A stretch of 64,000 nucleotides of DNA from Chromohalobacter beijerinckii (GTDB taxonomy: Bacteria; Pseudomonadota; Gammaproteobacteria; Pseudomonadales; Halomonadaceae). The notes beneath the pieces were generated by a model, which saw only the letters and a list, made by a program, of their open reading frames with translations, was not told where the DNA came from and did no database searches. Each line of letters starts with the position of its first letter. Position 1 is the first letter of the stretch. The position numbers and the translations under genes are program-made. The stretch is taken from assembly GCF_023061185.1 (NCBI RefSeq), contig NZ_JAKGAK010000008.1:1-64000 (forward strand), given 5' to 3'. Of the stretch, positions 1 to 8,118 are shown piece after piece.

Positions 1-2
1 GC

Positions 3-2348
3 ATGGCGCTCAAGCAGGCGATGCTCGATGCCGCCAAGCCTTATTTGATGCGCATCGTCGGGCCCAATTGCCTGGGTATCCTGGCGCCGCACATGGGCAT
101 CAACGCCAGTTTCGCGCATCTCACGCCTGCCAAGGGCGATGTCGCCTTCGTGACCCAGTCCGGCGCGGTGGCGACGTCCATTCTCGACTGGGCCTCGGCG
201 CGCGGCATCGGCTTTTCGCACGTCGTCTCGCTGGGGGCGATGAGCGATGTCGATTTCGGCGACATGCTCGACTACCTGGCCCTGGACCCCAAGACCCGCT
301 CGATCCTGCTCTACGTCGAGGCGGTGACCGAGGTGCGCAAGTTTCTCTCGGCGGCGCGCATGGCCTCGCGCAACAAGCCCGTGGTGGTGGTCAAGGCCGG
401 TCGCAGCGCGGCGGGGGCCAAGGCGGCGCTGTCGCACACCGGGGCGTTGGCCGGGGCGGATGCCGTCTACGACGCGGCGTTCCGGCGCGCGGGGATGCTC
501 CGGGTGGCGACGCTGGACGAGCTGTTCCAGGCCGCTGGCACCCTGGCGACCGGCATCCGCGTGAAGGGCGACCGGCTGGCGATTCTCACCAATGGCGGCG
601 GCATCGGCGTGCTGGCGGTGGACGCGCTGGCCGCCGCGAACGGTCACCTGGCCGAACTCTCCGAGACGACGCTGGCACGCCTGAACGAGGCGCTGCCCGA
701 GGCGTGGTCGCATGCCAATCCCGTGGACATTCTGGGCGATGCGCCGGGGAGGCGCTACGCGCTCGCTCTCGAGGCGCTGCTCGATGAGCGCGGCGCGGAT
801 GCGATTCTGATCATGAACTGTCCGGCGGCGGTCGCCGATAGCCTGGACGCGGCCCGGGCGGTGGTCGAGACGCTCGGCACGCGGCAGGCGGCGGTGCTGA
901 CCTGCTGGCTGGGCGAGGGCGCGCCCGACGAGGCGCGGCATCTGTTCGCCGCGCAGCGCCTGCCCACCTACGAGACGCCGGAGCAGGCCATCCGGGCCTT
1001 CTCGCACCTGTTCAGCTACCGGCGCAACCAGCAGGCACTGATGGAAACGCCCCCGGCGCTGGCCGAAGCCGTCACTCTTGACCCCGCCAAGGCGGAGGCG
1101 GTCATCGACGGCGTGATCGCGGCTGGGCGTCGCGTGCTGACCGAGCCGGAGGCGGTGGCGGTGCTCGCGGCCTATGACATCCCCACGGTGCCCGCCATCG
1201 TGGCGCGGACCCCGGCGGAGGCCAGCCAAGCGGCGCAGCGGCTGGGCTTTCCGGTGGTGCTGAAGATCCTTTCGCCGGATATCTCGCATAAATCGGATGT
1301 GGGTGGGGTGCAGTTGAATCTGGCCTCGCCCGGCGCCGTGACGCAGGCCGCCGAGGACATGCTCGCGGCGGTACGGCGTGCCCAGCCCGAGGCCCGCGTG
1401 GAGGGCTTCAACGTGCAGCCGATGATCCGCCGGCCGGGGGCGCATGAGCTGATCGTGGGCGTCGCCGAAGACAGCCTCTTCGGGCCGGTGATCGTGTTCG
1501 GCCAGGGCGGCACGGCGGTCGAGGTCATCGGCGACCGGGTGGTGGGGCTGCCGCCGCTCAATCCACTGTTGGCGCGGGACATGATCGCCTCGACGCGCGT
1601 GGCGCGGTTGTTGCGCGGCTATCGGGACCGCCCGGCGGCCGATCTCGAGGCCGTGACCGCGACGCTCATCAAGGTCTCGCAACTGGTCAGCGACCTGACG
1701 CGCGTGGTCGAGCTCGACATCAATCCGCTGCTGACGGATGCCAGCGGGGTGATCGCCCTGGATGCGCGCATCGTGGTCCGCGCCGAGGGCGACCAGCGCA
1801 AGCCCCTGGCGATTCGGCCGTATCCGCAGCAGCTGGAGGAAGAGATCGAGACGCGGGCCGGGCAGCGTTACTGCCTGCGGCCCATTCGCCCCGAGGACGA
1901 GGGCGCGCTGGTCGAGATGCTGCGCAATTCCACGCCCGAGGATGTGCGGATGCGTTTCTTCGCGGCCATCAAGCCTTTCGATCATGCCTTCGCCGCGCGC
2001 CTGACGCAGATCGACTACGACCGCGAGATGGCCTTCGTGGCGACCTCGCCGGGGGAGTCGGCCATCGTCGGCGTGGTGCGGCTCTCCGCCGACCCCGACA
2101 AGGAAAAAGCCGAGTTCGCGATCATGGTCCGCAGCGACAAGAAGGGCACCGGCCTCGGCTATCGCCTGATGCAGCGGCTGCTCGCGTATGCCCGCGAGAA
2201 CGGCATTCGCCAGGTCTTCGCCGATGTCCTGCGCGACAACCACCCCATGCGGCAGATGGCGGCGGCGCTGGGGTTCGTGACACAGCCCGCCGGCGACACC
2301 GTGGATGTCGTGACGCTGAGTCTCGATCTGACACGCTCCGGGCCGTAA
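3..2348 (+). CDS. Acyl-CoA synthetase (NDP-forming)/GNAT fusion, PatZ-like protein lysine acetyltransferase; 5' end outside window
   Basis: The visible 781 residues have the order of the Pat/PatZ (YfiQ) family: a succinyl-CoA-ligase-like CoA-binding part (VTQSGAVATSI near residue 50, SHTGALAG near 144, TNGGGIGV near 196), an ATP-grasp-like domain from about 375 to 590, and a C-terminal GNAT acetyltransferase domain from about 620 to 775. Family members acetylate lysines of central-metabolism enzymes such as acetyl-CoA synthetase in the cytoplasm. Full-length relatives are about 900 residues, so roughly 100 N-terminal residues lie upstream of the window. The Met at base 3 is internal rather than the true start. 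A purely metabolic ADP-forming acetate-CoA ligase would lack the GNAT domain, so the fusion decides the call. Confidence 0.85.
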   Translation: MALKQAMLDAAKPYLMRIVGPNCLGILAPHMGINASFAHLTPAKGDVAFVTQSGAVATSILDWASARGIGFSHVVSLGAMSDVDFGDMLDYLALDPKTRSILLYVEAVTEVRKFLSAARMASRNKPVVVVKAGRSAAGAKAALSHTGALAGADAVYDAAFRRAGMLRVATLDELFQAAGTLATGIRVKGDRLAILTNGGGIGVLAVDALAAANGHLAELSETTLARLNEALPEAWSHANPVDILGDAPGRRYALALEALLDERGADAILIMNCPAAVADSLDAARAVVETLGTRQAAVLTCWLGEGAPDEARHLFAAQRLPTYETPEQAIRAFSHLFSYRRNQQALMETPPALAEAVTLDPAKAEAVIDGVIAAGRRVLTEPEAVAVLAAYDIPTVPAIVARTPAEASQAAQRLGFPVVLKILSPDISHKSDVGGVQLNLASPGAVTQAAEDMLAAVRRAQPEARVEGFNVQPMIRRPGAHELIVGVAEDSLFGPVIVFGQGGTAVEVIGDRVVGLPPLNPLLARDMIASTRVARLLRGYRDRPAADLEAVTATLIKVSQLVSDLTRVVELDINPLLTDASGVIALDARIVVRAEGDQRKPLAIRPYPQQLEEEIETRAGQRYCLRPIRPEDEGALVEMLRNSTPEDVRMRFFAAIKPFDHAFAARLTQIDYDREMAFVATSPGESAIVGVVRLSADPDKEKAEFAIMVRSDKKGTGLGYRLMQRLLAYARENGIRQVFADVLRDNHPMRQMAAALGFVTQPAGDTVDVVTLSLDLTRSGP

Positions 2349-2381
2349 AAGCACGATCCGAAGCCTTGTTCTCTGATAGGT

Positions 2382-2435
2382 ATGAAGTCACGGGCAGGTA
2401 GGAAGTCACGGGCAGGTATGAAGTCACGGGCAGGG
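2382..2435. repeat. Three tandem copies of an 18-bp unit
   Basis: Unit ATGAAGTCACGGGCAGGT occurs at 2382-2399, 2400-2417 (starts AGG) and 2418-2435 (ends GGG), followed by a decayed partial copy TATGAATTCATGAG. It lies between the end of the PatZ-like gene and the terminator of the next gene. The period is a multiple of three, but no convincing protein is encoded here. Confidence 0.9.
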
Positions 2436-2458
2436 TATGAATTCATGAGTAGGACACG

Positions 2459-2480
2459 AAAAAAGGGGCCCGCAGGCCCC
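2459..2480 (-). terminator. Rho-independent terminator of the DUF7282-like gene
   Basis: On the minus strand a GGGGCC/GGCCCC stem with a 4-base loop (2465-2480) is followed by six U (plus-strand A at 2459-2464). It sits 28 bp past the stop codon of the minus-strand gene at 2509. Confidence 0.8.
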
Positions 2481-2508
2481 TTCCGTCTCTCGGCATGCCG
2501 GATGACGT

Positions 2509-2940
2509 TTACTGCGCGGTGATGGTCTCGGTTACCAGCTTGCCGTCCATCTTGATGGGGCCGTCTTCCTTGGCGCCGAGGGTGTACTCGAACACGCCGG
2601 GCTCCATGCCGCCTTCTTCGCTGTGGACCATCAACATCAGGTGATCGCCGGCACTGACGTCTTCGGTCAGCAACGCGGTGACGTCCATGTTCTCGCCTTC
2701 CTTGAGCGGGGCGTGACCGACCACGGGGCCGGGCTTCATGCTCTCGTCGGTGCGGTGGACCACCAGCCAGCCGTTGCTGTCCGCCGTGACCTTTTCCGCG
2801 GTGACCGTGCCGCCGGTGACGGATTGATCGTCGGCCCAGACCTGCGGATGCATGTCACCGTGCATTTCCGCCTGGGCCAGGGAGGCGCCGGCGAGCAGGG
2901 TGGCGGATACGAATGCACTTGCCATGAGCTTGGTCATCAT
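2509..2940 (-). CDS. Small exported protein, DUF7282-like
   Basis: The 143-residue product starts with a clear signal peptide (basic MMTKLM, a hydrophobic stretch, AQA cleavage site near residue 24). The mature part holds a beta-rich domain (VWADDQSVTGGTVTAEKV, then NGWLVVHRTDE, ending LVTETITAQ) that resembles DUF7282, a domain of unknown function in exported proteins. The protein is acidic, as expected for a secreted halophile protein. The start is preceded by AAGGAGAG. It lies 108 bp downstream of the anti-sigma gene on the same strand, so it may be a target or last member of the ECF sigma operon. The function is unknown. Confidence 0.75.
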   Translation of the reverse strand: MMTKLMASAFVSATLLAGASLAQAEMHGDMHPQVWADDQSVTGGTVTAEKVTADSNGWLVVHRTDESMKPGPVVGHAPLKEGENMDVTALLTEDVSAGDHLMLMVHSEEGGMEPGVFEYTLGAKEDGPIKMDGKLVTETITAQ

Positions 2941-2956
2941 TCTCTCCTTGAGTTCC

Positions 2957-2998
2957 GAGCACGCCCCATCTTGGGAAGTGGTTGAGATGGGCGTGCTC
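2957..2998 (-). promoter_or_regulatory. Long inverted repeat between anti-sigma gene and DUF7282-like gene
   Basis: Arms GAGCACGCCCCATCT and AGATGGGCGTGCTC pair over about 14 bp with one bulged base around a 13-base loop. No U-run follows on the minus strand, so it is probably an attenuator or processing hairpin rather than a simple terminator. It lies just upstream of the ribosome binding site of the exported protein. Confidence 0.5.
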
Positions 2999-3048
2999 TT
3001 AGTTACGCAAGGAGCCCGGGTAAGGTTTCACCTCGACGCGAAAAAAAT

Positions 3049-3813
3049 TCACAAATGCTGTGATACCGCGTCCCGGTCGGTGGGATATAGATAGCCGTGA
3101 ATCGCGGAGCCCGTCGGCTGGCCGGTGGGGGAACCGCCTGGCGGCTCGATGCTGATGCCGAAGGTGGCCCGCTTGAGCAACTCGGAATCGTAGTCGCTCA
3201 GGGCGTCGGCCGGCAGGCTCAAGTCGTCGTTCAGCACGCCCACCGAGCGGGGCTTGGGCCCTAGTGCATCCGCCTTGATCCATAGCTGGTAGCTGCGGTC
3301 CGGCAGCGGCTTGGCGGTCACCGGGCGTACGTTGAGCCGGCGGCTGTCGAGGTCGACGGAAAGCATGAAGGCCGGCTGCTGGTCGTCCTGCTGGAACACG
3401 GCCACGAAGGGCGGTGCATCCGGCGTGTCGTCGAATGGCGCGATCATCACCACGGCGAGTATCAGCGCCGCGGCCGTGGCCAGGCCGGTACACCCGCGCC
3501 AGAAACCGAGGCGGCGGCGTAGCGCGATCACCTGGGTCGCGCCGTGGGTGTCGTCTTCCGACTTGGATTTTGTCTGAAAAGTCGCCTCGAGTTCGTCGAT
3601 GCGACGCTCGATTCTTTCCAGCAGATCCGGCCCCGGGGCGATGGCCTCGACCTCGTTGCCGAGCGGGGCGAGACGCGCCTCCCAGGCGAGAATGCGCGCT
3701 TCCATGTCGGCGTCGTGCTGCCGGCGCTGGGCTACCTCGGCGCGTTCCTCGGCGTCGAGAGTGCCCAGTACGTACTCGGCGGCCAGCATGTCGATGTCGT
3801 CGTGGTCGGTCAT
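3049..3813 (-). CDS. Anti-sigma factor, RskA-like membrane protein
   Basis: The 254-residue product has the layout of RskA/ChrR-type anti-sigma factors. A cytoplasmic N-terminal zone contains the typical MLAAEYVLGTLDAEERAEV segment (about residues 9-27). One transmembrane helix follows (LATAAALILAVVMIAPF, near 115-131), then a periplasmic domain with the RskA-type motif RSYQLWIKADALGPKPRSVGV. It should sequester the sigma factor encoded immediately upstream. The start codon at 3813 overlaps the sigma stop codon (ATGA), indicating translational coupling. A longer reading to 3975 is possible but would run into the sigma gene, so the short start is chosen. Confidence 0.88.
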   Translation of the reverse strand: MTDHDDIDMLAAEYVLGTLDAEERAEVAQRRQHDADMEARILAWEARLAPLGNEVEAIAPGPDLLERIERRIDELEATFQTKSKSEDDTHGATQVIALRRRLGFWRGCTGLATAAALILAVVMIAPFDDTPDAPPFVAVFQQDDQQPAFMLSVDLDSRRLNVRPVTAKPLPDRSYQLWIKADALGPKPRSVGVLNDDLSLPADALSDYDSELLKRATFGISIEPPGGSPTGQPTGSAIHGYLYPTDRDAVSQHL

Positions 3814-4412
3814 GGTGCCAGGCACCCCTTGAGTTGCTTCAAGGCCCGATGGAGCCAGGTCTTGACGGTGTTCACCGGCTGCTCGAAATGCGTGGCCAGA
3901 TCGGCGCGCGACCAGCCATCCAGGTACGCGAGGCGGACCATGTCCCGGCGCTCGGCCTCGAGCGCTTCCAGGCACGCATGCAGCCGCTTGGCGTCCTGCT
4001 CGTGCTCCAGGTGCTCACGGGCGCTGGGCTCATCGGCGGGCGTGTGGGCCAGCGCCTCTTCCGGCTCGTGCGGGGCCCGGGGCTGGCGACGCAGTTCGTC
4101 GATGGCGGCATGGCGGGCGATGGCGACCATCCAGGCAATGGGCGAGGCACGCGCGGCATCGAACTGCGCCGCCTTTTGCCAGATCGTGACGTAGGCCTCC
4201 TGAACCACGTCGTCGGCCCGGCCCCGCTCCTTCAAGATACGCAGTACCGTGCCATAGAGTTTCGCCGACGTGGCCGCGTACAACTGCGCGAAGGCACGTC
4301 GATCACGTCGGGTCACGCGCCGAAGTAGATCGTGCAGGTGGTCACTGGAGGTGGGGGACGTAGGCGAGGTATCGCCCAGGTGCGTCGAGGAGTGTCTTGA
4401 GGCATCGGACAT
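3810..4412 (-). CDS. ECF-family RNA polymerase sigma factor, SigK-like
   Basis: The 200-residue product has sigma region 2 (FAQLYAATSAKLYGTVLRIL, then RADDVVQEAYVTIWQKA) and region 4 (RRDMVRLAYLDGWSRADLATHFEQ, then VNTVKTWLHRALKQLK, the recognition helix). It should direct RNA polymerase to a small regulon, probably including its own operon, and be held by the anti-sigma factor encoded next to it. The open frame extends upstream to 4955, but that part is antisense to a chemoreceptor remnant and shows no sigma homology. The start MSDASRHSS at 4412, preceded by AGGGAA, is chosen. Confidence 0.88.
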   Translation of the reverse strand: MSDASRHSSTHLGDTSPTSPTSSDHLHDLLRRVTRRDRRAFAQLYAATSAKLYGTVLRILKERGRADDVVQEAYVTIWQKAAQFDAARASPIAWMVAIARHAAIDELRRQPRAPHEPEEALAHTPADEPSAREHLEHEQDAKRLHACLEALEAERRDMVRLAYLDGWSRADLATHFEQPVNTVKTWLHRALKQLKGCLAP

Positions 4413-4530
4413 ACCGCGTTCCCTGTTGTCGTTATTGGGGCATCCTGCCAATGGCGCGTCTTGCCTCGGCGCCAACGCAAGGCAGTTTGCAAAACCCCAA
4501 GTGTCATTACAAGCAGGGCATGTGCGCCTA

Positions 4531-4962
4531 TTGCTCGCGGTGGTGGCCAGCGAGGTGCGCCAGCTCGCCACACGCAGCGCCGACGCCGCCCGTGAGATCA
4601 AGTCGCTGATCGACAACGCCTCGAGCAAGATCCAGAGCGGCGCCGAGCTGGCGCGCAACGCGGGCACGGCGATGAACGAGATCGTCGATGGCGTGACACG
4701 CGTCACGGATGTGCTCAACGAGATCAGCGCCGCGACCAGTGAGCAGCGTGACGGCATCGGCCAGGTCAACGTAGCGGTGACCGATCTTGACAACATGACG
4801 CAGCAGAATGCCGCCATGGTCGAGGAAAGTGCCACTGCAGCCGCCGAGCTCAAGGCCCAGTCGCAGCGACTCGCCGAAACCGTTGGTGCCTTCACCCTGC
4901 GTGAGCGTCGCGATAGTGAAAGCCAGCCGGCTGCGTTGCCGAGTGCCTCTCGCACGAGTTGA
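4531..4962 (+). pseudogene. C-terminal remnant of a methyl-accepting chemotaxis protein
   Basis: Translation from about 4531 reads LLAVVASEVRQLATRSADAA and continues REIKSLIDNASSKIQSGAEL to a normal stop. This is the conserved cytoplasmic signalling tail of a chemoreceptor, with the downstream coiled coil and a basic C terminus. Everything N-terminal (ligand domain, membrane helices, HAMP, most of the hairpin) is missing. The preceding frame back to 4270 is antisense to the sigma gene and not chemoreceptor-like. This is therefore a 5'-deleted pseudogene of about 143 codons without its own start. Its junction lies about 120 bp in front of the sigma start. Confidence 0.85.
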
Positions 4963-5141
4963 CGCGCGGGGAAAGAGAACCGGCCTGAGGCGGTTGTCCG
5001 GAATCTTTACCCAGGAAACACGATACAGTCCGGCCATGTGCCGGCCTTTTTGCTTCCAACATATTGTGGGTGAAAGTTTTGACCTCGCCCATGTGCGGGA
5101 GGTGTCCGAACGCCGGTGAGCCAAGCGAAAGCGTCAGCCCC

Positions 5142-5241
5142 CGTAGGTCGGATAAGCCGAAGGCGAATCCGACGCGATCAGGGCGTCGAGGCCAGACATC
5201 CCGCCTGAGTCGGGTGGGGCGCTGGCGTTATCGCCCCTACG
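5142..5241. repeat. Pair of REP-like hairpin elements
   Basis: Two short imperfect palindromes face each other. At 5142-5174, GTCGGAT pairs with ATCCGAC around AAGCCGAAGGCGA. At 5216-5241, GGGGCG pairs with CGCCCC and the element ends in CCTACG, the complement of the CGTAGG that opens the first. This is the build of a BIME-type REP pair. Confidence 0.65.
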
Positions 5242-5299
5242 CTTTCGGGGCTCGTCACGGCCGGGATCAATAGGGATCCATCGGTAGGCGGACCCGCTC

Positions 5300-5324
5300 G
5301 AGGTGCCGCGCTGGGCGGCACCTC
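5300..5324. repeat. Perfect 10-bp inverted repeat
   Basis: GAGGTGCCGC pairs exactly with GCGGCACCTC around a 5-base loop GCTGG. No T-run follows on either strand, so it is not a typical terminator. A second short hairpin (GGAAGT/ACTTCC) follows near 5362. The region may belong to an untranslated structured RNA, but there is no direct evidence of transcription. Confidence 0.6.
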
Positions 5325-5610
5325 GGTCTCCTGGGGAGCCTGCCCGGTGACCATTGAAGCATGGAAGTGGCTGACTTCCGTCCCGTGTTTCGAGGCTGTG
5401 GCCTGCGACAGCTGAAGATGCCGGTTCCGGGTGCTGATGGTCGAACCGCGTGCTTTCATTCTGCACAAGTGCTTCGCCACCTGGAGCGATGTTCGGGAGC
5501 GGGGCAAACGAGCTCGCGATGAGGATCAAGCTCGACTGGTAGCCACACTGCTAGCCAACGAACTGAACGACTTGCTGACGCGCGGGCCTGAAGGCCCTCG
5601 TCACGAAATG

Positions 5611-5638
5611 CCGCCGGACGTGTGTCCGGCGGTTTTTT
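5611..5638 (+). terminator. Strong rho-independent terminator without an obvious gene
   Basis: CCGCCGGAC/GTCCGGCGG stem with loop GTGT, followed by six T. It is oriented for plus-strand transcription, yet the nearest plus-strand coding remnant ends 650 bp upstream. A smaller palindrome (GGGCCTGAAGGCCC) sits at 5584-5597. Confidence 0.75.
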
Positions 5639-5673
5639 GGTTCATCGCACTTTGCCGGGAAATGCGGCACAGA

Positions 5674-5750
5674 TCATCGCGAACAAGTTCGCTCCCACAG
5701 CCCCTGTCAGTTAGCTTGTCCTTGTGGGAGGGAATTTATTCCCGATAGCG
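5674..5750. repeat. Inverted pair of GTGGGAG-type REP-like repeats
   Basis: TCATCGCGAACAAGTTCGCTCCCACA (5674-5699, two overlapping half-blocks) is followed on the opposite strand sense by TGTGGGAGGGAATTTATTCC and CGATAGCG (5723-5750). Each unit is an imperfect palindrome with a GTGGGAG head. The same element type recurs at 25537-25607. Confidence 0.75.
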
Positions 5751-5848
5751 GTGAGCATGGTGGGGCCTTACCATTTCACGCTGATCTGCGAAGAACTTTT
5801 TGCTCGTGTCGTGCGTCGCAGTGGGGCTTCGAGCGCGAGCGACGAGTG

Positions 5849-7243
5849 TTACAGGGTCTGCCAGGGCGACGACGGTGCTTCCGAGAGTGCCTCGTTGATG
5901 AGTGATAGTGCTTTTTCTAGTGAGGCACGATTCTCGGGCGGTCCCAGACACAGTCGCAGTGCCTGTGGGGCCGGTTCGCTGCCCATGCAGAAGGGCTCGG
6001 GCGTGGAAACCTTGACGCCGCGCCTTGCGAGTAGCGTCTGCAATTCACTGCTGCGCCGTCCTGTCGGTAGTGGCAGCCATACTATCGACGAGCCCTCACG
6101 ACTCATCGGCCCGTAGTCAGATAGGCGTGCCAGCGCCAGAGTGCGGCGGGCGGCAAGCTCATCGATCTGCCAGTGCAGTAGTTCTTGGCTTTCGGGATTC
6201 TCCATCCATCGGCAGGCTGTCTCGACCATCAGCGGTGCCACCATCCAGCTTTGGGTGCGGATTGCCGTTCCCAGACGCTCCAGTAGATGCGCCGGTACCG
6301 TGAGGCTGCCAATGCGTAGCCCGCCGGCCAGTACCTTGGAAGTGCTGAAGATATGCAGGGTGCGTTCTGGTGCCAGCGCGACCAGTGGCGTGCCACGCTC
6401 GGCCTCCGGGAGGTACTGCACGGCGTCCTCGATCAGCCAGATGTCGTGCTCGCTTGCCAGGTCCACCAGTCGCTCGCGACGTGCTTCGTCGAGCTGCGCA
6501 CCGGTGGGATTGTTGAGGTCGGGAGTGGTGTAGAGCACGCGCGGCGGTTGGCGAGCGCATAGCCGGGCCAGAGCATCGACTTCCATGCCGTAGGCATCCA
6601 TGGGTACTGCCAACGGACGTAAGTGGGCCTGCTGGGCGGCGGAGATGAAACCCGGGTAGGTAAGGGCATCACCCGCCACTAGGTCACCTGGCTGGCAGAG
6701 GACCTGCAATGCGAGCTGGATGCCGTGCTGCCCGCCTTGCGTAATCACCATGCGGCTCGGGTCGTCGGGTAGGCCGAGGCTACTTTGCCAGGCCGCGATG
6801 CGCGCTCGCTGGATCTCGTCGCCGGCTTCCGGCTGATACTCCGTGGCCGCCTGCAGGGACTGGGGGGAAGCGGTAATGCTCTCGAGTGCGTTTTGAAGAC
6901 CTTTAGCGCGTAACGGATGGGGCGGCGGCAGGCTCATTCCCATATCGATCATGCCCTGATCGATAGGTTGCCCGGCACGAAAACTGGTGGGCGCTTCTCC
7001 GATGGCTTGGCGTACATAGGTACCGCTGCCCACTCGAGAGTCGACCCAGCCCTGGTGATGGGCCGTGGCGTAGGCGCGGGTGATGGTGCCGATAGTGACG
7101 CCTAGTCGATCGGCCAGGCGGCGTTGGGGCGGTAGCTTGTCGCCGGGTGCTAGGTCGCCGCTTTCTACGGCCTTGGCGATGGCCTCGGCGATGCGCCGGT
7201 AGCGTGGGCCGCCCTCGGGCAGTTCGGGTGTCCAAATTGTCAT
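5849..7243 (-). CDS. MocR-type GntR/aminotransferase-fold transcriptional regulator
   Basis: The 464-residue product starts with a GntR winged helix (PRYRRIAEAIAKAVESGDLA, then KLPPQRRLADRLGVTIGTIT, residues 13-56) and continues into a fold-type I aminotransferase domain. PLP-site features are PDLNNPTG (241-248), Asp273 in IEDAV, and the Schiff-base Lys303 in STSKVLAGGLRIGSL. MocR regulators use PLP or an amino acid-PLP adduct as effector and usually control a neighbouring gene. Here the neighbour is the divergent LysE-type exporter, 101 bp away. A role in sensing the exported amino acid is inferred. The length is normal for the family. Confidence 0.9.
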   Translation of the reverse strand: MTIWTPELPEGGPRYRRIAEAIAKAVESGDLAPGDKLPPQRRLADRLGVTIGTITRAYATAHHQGWVDSRVGSGTYVRQAIGEAPTSFRAGQPIDQGMIDMGMSLPPPHPLRAKGLQNALESITASPQSLQAATEYQPEAGDEIQRARIAAWQSSLGLPDDPSRMVITQGGQHGIQLALQVLCQPGDLVAGDALTYPGFISAAQQAHLRPLAVPMDAYGMEVDALARLCARQPPRVLYTTPDLNNPTGAQLDEARRERLVDLASEHDIWLIEDAVQYLPEAERGTPLVALAPERTLHIFSTSKVLAGGLRIGSLTVPAHLLERLGTAIRTQSWMVAPLMVETACRWMENPESQELLHWQIDELAARRTLALARLSDYGPMSREGSSIVWLPLPTGRRSSELQTLLARRGVKVSTPEPFCMGSEPAPQALRLCLGPPENRASLEKALSLINEALSEAPSSPWQTL

Positions 7244-7344
7244 GGTAACAATAAAACCTTTGACGCTCTTATTGTACTCATTATGCTCACAAAATATGGC
7301 GATAATAAACCAATTTCAAAAAAATTGTGAGGGTACAATTTAAG

Positions 7345-7944
7345 ATGAATACTCTGTCCGCTTTCGGGCCCGCCGCACTGTTCATGATCTCCATGACCAT
7401 CACGCCAGGCCCCAATAACATGATGCTCACTGCCTCCGGGGCCAATTACGGATTCCGACGTACCTTGCCGCATCTATTGGGCATCATCGGTGGCTGCTTT
7501 GTGTTGTTTTCGTCGTTGGCCCTGGGGTTGGGTGTCGTGTTCGAGCGTTTCCCGCTGGTGCAAACGTCGCTGCGTGTCATCGGCAGTCTCTACCTGCTGT
7601 ATCTGGCCTGGGGCATCGCAACGGCGCCACCGCCGTACTTCGACGCGAGTGAAGGACGACCACTGAGCTTTTGGCAAGCAGCCGCCTTCCAGTTCGCCAA
7701 TCCCAAAGTCTGGGTGATGGGGTTGACGCTGATGGCGAGCTTTCTGCCCGAGAATGGCAACACCGTCGTCAACGCTCTCGTGCTGGCGGGGGTGGCCGAG
7801 CTCGTGGGGTTTCCCTGCATCGCGCTTTGGGCGGGATTCGGCACCGCTATCGGGCGCTGGCTCAAGGGCCCTCGCGCTTGGCGAGTGTTCAACGGGACCA
7901 TGGGGGCGCTCACTGCGGCCTGCGTGATCTTTATCCTCGGCTGA
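7345..7944 (+). CDS. LysE family amino acid exporter
   Basis: The 199-residue membrane protein carries the LysE/RhtB signature near the N terminus (MISMTITPGPNNMMLTASGA) and six hydrophobic segments; FQFANPKVWVMGL is the conserved middle motif. Such proteins export amino acids or analogues across the inner membrane. The ATG at 7345 is preceded by GAGGG at 7329. A GTG six codons upstream (7327) is the alternative. It is divergent from a MocR regulator, a common pairing. The substrate cannot be read from the sequence. Confidence 0.85.
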   Translation: MNTLSAFGPAALFMISMTITPGPNNMMLTASGANYGFRRTLPHLLGIIGGCFVLFSSLALGLGVVFERFPLVQTSLRVIGSLYLLYLAWGIATAPPPYFDASEGRPLSFWQAAAFQFANPKVWVMGLTLMASFLPENGNTVVNALVLAGVAELVGFPCIALWAGFGTAIGRWLKGPRAWRVFNGTMGALTAACVIFILG

Positions 7945-8118
7945 GGAGCGCTTGCTCGCATTGCCACGCGACTCGCTCTTGCGACGGCGGCCTCTTATCA
8001 CATGACGATTGCGTTGATGTGACGCATGGCGGAACTTCGCTCTTTGAACTAAAGTCGTATAAGTAGCCGTGAGTTACACACAACAAGCGAGACAGCAAAT
8101 GTATCGGGAGGTTGGGAA

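Larger units (their letters stand above)
4963..5848. other. Gene-poor stretch with structured repeats
   Basis: No convincing coding frame is present in these 886 bp. Short frames on both strands have low-complexity translations, no plausible ribosome binding site and no family I recognise. The stretch holds the REP-like pair at 5142-5241, a perfect 10-bp hairpin at 5300-5324, an orphan terminator at 5611-5638 and a second inverted repeat pair at 5674-5750. Its position between a decayed chemoreceptor and an intact operon suggests a site of past deletion. Confidence 0.7.

Noticed and set aside
4412-4955. Upstream extension of the sigma factor frame
   Set aside because: It is antisense to the chemoreceptor remnant and has no sigma-like sequence; the internal Met with a ribosome binding site is the start.
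5134-5529. Open frame of 131 codons on the minus strand in the gene-poor stretch
   Set aside because: Composition is proline/serine/glycine rich, it runs through REP-like repeats and a hairpin, has no good ribosome binding site and matches no family I know.
5611-5638. CRISPR-like reading of the repeats in the 5-6 kb stretch
   Set aside because: Units are not regularly spaced direct repeats with unique spacers; they are paired palindromes of REP type and no cas gene is present.
5431-5748. Open frame of 105 codons on the plus strand
   Set aside because: It crosses a strong terminator and the repeat pair, so it cannot be a normal gene.
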